The position numbers were made by a program, and so were the translations under genes. From positions 1 through 7,529 of the forward strand of contig SACC01000053.1 of NCBI GenBank assembly GCA_009928745.1: a DNA stretch of 7,529 nucleotides, given 5' to 3'. The DNA comes from Clostridia bacterium (GTDB taxonomy: Bacteria > Bacillota > Clostridia > Christensenellales > CAG-1252). How positions within the stretch are numbered: position 1 is the stretch's first letter; each line of letters starts with the position of its first letter. This document shows positions 6,234 through 7,529 of the stretch, in pieces. Below the pieces are notes generated by a model. The model saw nothing but the letters and a program-made list of their open reading frames with translations. It had not been told where the DNA came from and did not search any database.

Positions 6234-6262
6234 TTGACACATATTTCAATATGTTATATAAT
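6234..6262 (+). promoter_or_regulatory. greA-lysS promoter with both hexamers at consensus
   Basis: TTGACA (6234-6239), a 17-base spacer and TATAAT (6257-6262) match the vegetative sigma-A consensus exactly. Transcription would start near 6269. Such a promoter suggests strong constitutive expression unless it is held down by a regulator. Confidence 0.92.
6239..6254. promoter_or_regulatory. Perfect-arm palindrome inside the greA promoter spacer
   Basis: ACATATT and AATATGT are perfect 7-bp inverted arms around TC. The palindrome begins at the last base of the -35 box and lies within the spacer, ending two bases before the -10 box. A dimeric repressor bound here would block RNA polymerase. AT-rich spacers make chance palindromes more likely, and no cognate regulator is identifiable. 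Confidence 0.4.
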
Positions 6263-6268
6263 CACCGC

Positions 6269-6312
6269 AGTGGAAAACTCCGCTAATTTTAGGCATAACT
6301 ATGCCGGGGAGG
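6269..6312 (+). promoter_or_regulatory. greA leader with two hairpins and a strong ribosome binding site
   Basis: A 6-bp hairpin (AGTGGA/TCCGCT, one G-U pair, loop AAAC, 6269-6284) starts at the predicted +1. A second, GGCAT/ATGCC around AACT (6292-6305), directly abuts the ribosome site GGGGAGG at 6306-6312, four bases before ATG. The first may protect the 5' end, and the second could affect ribosome access. No known riboswitch class is recognisable in so short a leader. Confidence 0.45.
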
Positions 6313-6316
6313 ATAT

Positions 6317-6790
6317 ATGGCAAACGAAATTTATTTGACAAAAGCTGGATATAAACAGTTGGACGAGGAGCTCGATAATTTAATAAAAGTAAAAAGACCC
6401 GAGATGGCAGAGCGCGTGAAGCTGGCAAGAGAATTCGGTGATTTAAGTGAAAATGCCGAATATGATGCAGCAAAAGACGAGCAGGGAATGGTAGAAGGCA
6501 AAATTCGCGAGCTGGAAGCCACTCTAAAAAATGCTATATTGATTGATGATAAAGAGATTAACACCAAAGCGGTAAGCGTAGGATGTACCGTAAAATTGCT
6601 AGATATTGACTATGATGAGACAGTCGAATATCAAATTGTCGGTACAGCTGAAGCCAATTATACAGAAGGCAAAATTAGCAATCAGTCGTTGCTTGGCGCA
6701 GCTCTGCTTGGAAAATCGGTGAACACTGTTGTGGAAGTTAAGGCTCCGGCAGGAATAGGTCATTACAAAATTATTAAGATAGGTAAATAA
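6317..6790 (+). CDS. greA: Transcription elongation factor GreA
   Basis: A full-length 157-aa GreA, which enters the secondary channel of RNA polymerase and stimulates cleavage of backtracked transcripts. The N-terminal coiled coil (residues ~1-76) carries the family signature AREFGDLSENAEYDAAKDEQ. Its tip acidic residues D42 and E45 are those that help position the catalytic magnesium in the polymerase. The C-terminal FKBP-like domain (~80-157) includes VSVGCTVKLLD, YQIVGTAEAN, ISNQSLLGAALLGKSV and the final HYKIIKIGK. The start is set by GGGGAGG four bases upstream. It is first in the greA-lysS operon, a common Bacillota pairing, and its stop is one base from the lysS ATG. Confidence 0.97.
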   Translation: MANEIYLTKAGYKQLDEELDNLIKVKRPEMAERVKLAREFGDLSENAEYDAAKDEQGMVEGKIRELEATLKNAILIDDKEINTKAVSVGCTVKLLDIDYDETVEYQIVGTAEANYTEGKISNQSLLGAALLGKSVNTVVEVKAPAGIGHYKIIKIGK

Positions 6791-6791
6791 A

Positions 6792-7226
6792 ATGGAAGAA
6801 AAAGCGGTCAATGTTGCAGAAGTTGCGCAGGAAGAAGATATAGGCGAGATCAAACGCATAAGAATGGAGAAGCTGAAGAGCTTGTCTGATAAAGGAGTTG
6901 ATCCTTTTAAGATTGTAAAATATGACAAGACTCATCTATCCAAAGATGTTATTGAGAATTTTGATGCGCTTGAAGGCAAAACTGTGAGTATTGCGGTCAG
7001 GATGATATCCCGCCGTATTATGGGCAAAGCTGCTTTTGCGCACATTTTGGACGGTGAAGGAACTATCCAGTTTTATATAAAACGGGATGATGTGGGTGAA
7101 GAGGAATATGCCGAATTCAAAACACTGGATATTGGAGACATACTTGGCGTTAAGGGTTTAGTTTTTAGAACCAAAACTGGCGAGGTATCTTTGCATGCAA
7201 CAGGCGTTACGCTACTTGCGAAGTAA
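6792..7226 (+). CDS. lysS: Lysyl-tRNA synthetase, N-terminal part, ended by an internal stop codon
   Basis: The N-terminal 144 residues of a class II lysyl-tRNA synthetase, which charges tRNA-Lys. After a slightly long N-terminal extension comes the helix EIKRIRMEKLKSL and DKGVDPF (residue ~38). The OB-fold anticodon-binding domain covers ~64-143 (VSIAVRMISRRIMGKAAFAH, IQFYIKRDD, GDILGVKG, GEVSLHATGVTLLAK). The frame then stops at TAA 7224-7226 in the middle of a conserved linker (the residue before LxPLPEK), yet LysRS homology continues in the same frame. It begins one base after greA with only a weak AGG at 6781-6783, so translation is probably coupled. As written, the product would have no catalytic domain. 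Confidence 0.93.
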   Translation: MEEKAVNVAEVAQEEDIGEIKRIRMEKLKSLSDKGVDPFKIVKYDKTHLSKDVIENFDALEGKTVSIAVRMISRRIMGKAAFAHILDGEGTIQFYIKRDDVGEEEYAEFKTLDIGDILGVKGLVFRTKTGEVSLHATGVTLLAK

Positions 7227-7529
7227 CTTTTGCCTCTCCCTGAAAAATTCAATGGCTTAAAGGATACCGATCTAAGATACAGACAAAGATATGTGGATTT
7301 AATCGCTAATCCCGAAGTAAAGAAGACATTCATATTAAGGAGCAAAATAATCTCAGCAGTTCGCGCGTTTTTAGACGGTGAGGGATTTTTGGAGGTAGAT
7401 ACCCCGATACTTAATACAATAGCCGGCGGCGCAAGCGCAAGACCCTTCGTTACTCACCACAATACTCTCGATATCGATATGTATATGCGTATCGCTCCCG
7501 AGCTTTATCTTAAAAGACTTATTGTAGGC
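7227..7529 (+). pseudogene. lysS: Lysyl-tRNA synthetase, catalytic-domain part in frame after the stop, running off the window
   Basis: The reading frame continues directly after the TAA for 101 codons to the right edge. It opens with LLPLPEKFNG and RYRQRYVDLI, followed by class II motif 1 around GFLEVDTPIL, then IAGGASARPF, THH and RIAPELYLKRL, which leads towards motif 2. It aligns end to end with the usual LysRS sequence without a gap, so only the stop codon separates the halves. A TTG at 7230 could nominally start it, but no ribosome binding site precedes it and it falls inside the conserved linker. The gene is therefore one lysS with a nonsense change or a sequence error, cut by the window edge before motifs 2 and 3. 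Confidence 0.85.

Noticed and set aside
6067..6249. In-frame N-terminal extension of rpsF, including MGYYPLLPYQGG from an ATG in the leader
   Set aside because: It overlaps the leader and promoter and has no ribosome site. The ATG at 6066 has a perfect AGGAGG and matches the family start.
7224..7226. Reassignment of TAA to a sense codon
   Set aside because: Several intact genes here end in TAA at the expected length, so a general code change does not fit.
1..7529. CRISPR array, transposon, tRNA, rRNA or defence system
   Set aside because: There are no regularly spaced identical repeats, transposase motifs, cloverleaf sequence or known defence genes on either strand.

Overview
The window looks like chromosomal DNA from a low-GC, Gram-positive-type bacterium, most likely an uncultured clostridial member of the Bacillota. 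Three things suggest this: strong AGGAGG-type ribosome binding sites, near-consensus TTGACA/TATAAT promoters, and two conserved housekeeping blocks (rpsF-ssb-rpsR and greA-lysS). It may be a contig from a metagenome, because the coding frame is damaged close to both ends.

Positions 1-4110 (+ strand) hold a two-gene cell-surface block. First comes the 3' part of a very large secreted-type protein built of tandem Ig-like beta repeats (Big_4-like units, then MBG/YDG-like units). Its 5' end lies outside the window and its first ~60 bases contain two frame breaks that cancel out. After 63 bases follows an unrecognised 358-aa lipoprotein, closed by a strong terminator at 4081-4110. Positions 4111-4307 are AT-rich and noncoding.

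Positions 4308-4976 (- strand) hold a monocistronic TetR/AcrR-family repressor with its own promoter and a probable autoregulatory operator over the -35 box. No divergent partner gene is present.

Positions 5040-6173 (- strand) are the rpsF-ssb-rpsR operon (bS6, single-stranded-DNA-binding protein, bS18), with a near-consensus promoter, a ~72-nt leader and an intrinsic terminator. Divergently, from 6234 (+ strand), a perfect-consensus promoter drives greA (transcript cleavage factor) and lysS (lysyl-tRNA synthetase), which are one base apart. lysS runs off the right edge and is interrupted by an in-frame TAA at 7224-7226, with clearly homologous LysRS sequence continuing in the same frame after it.

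I see no CRISPR array, transposase, tRNA, rRNA or recognisable defence system. The least explained content is the repeat-rich surface protein with its partner lipoprotein, the palindrome inside the greA promoter spacer, and the broken lysS frame.
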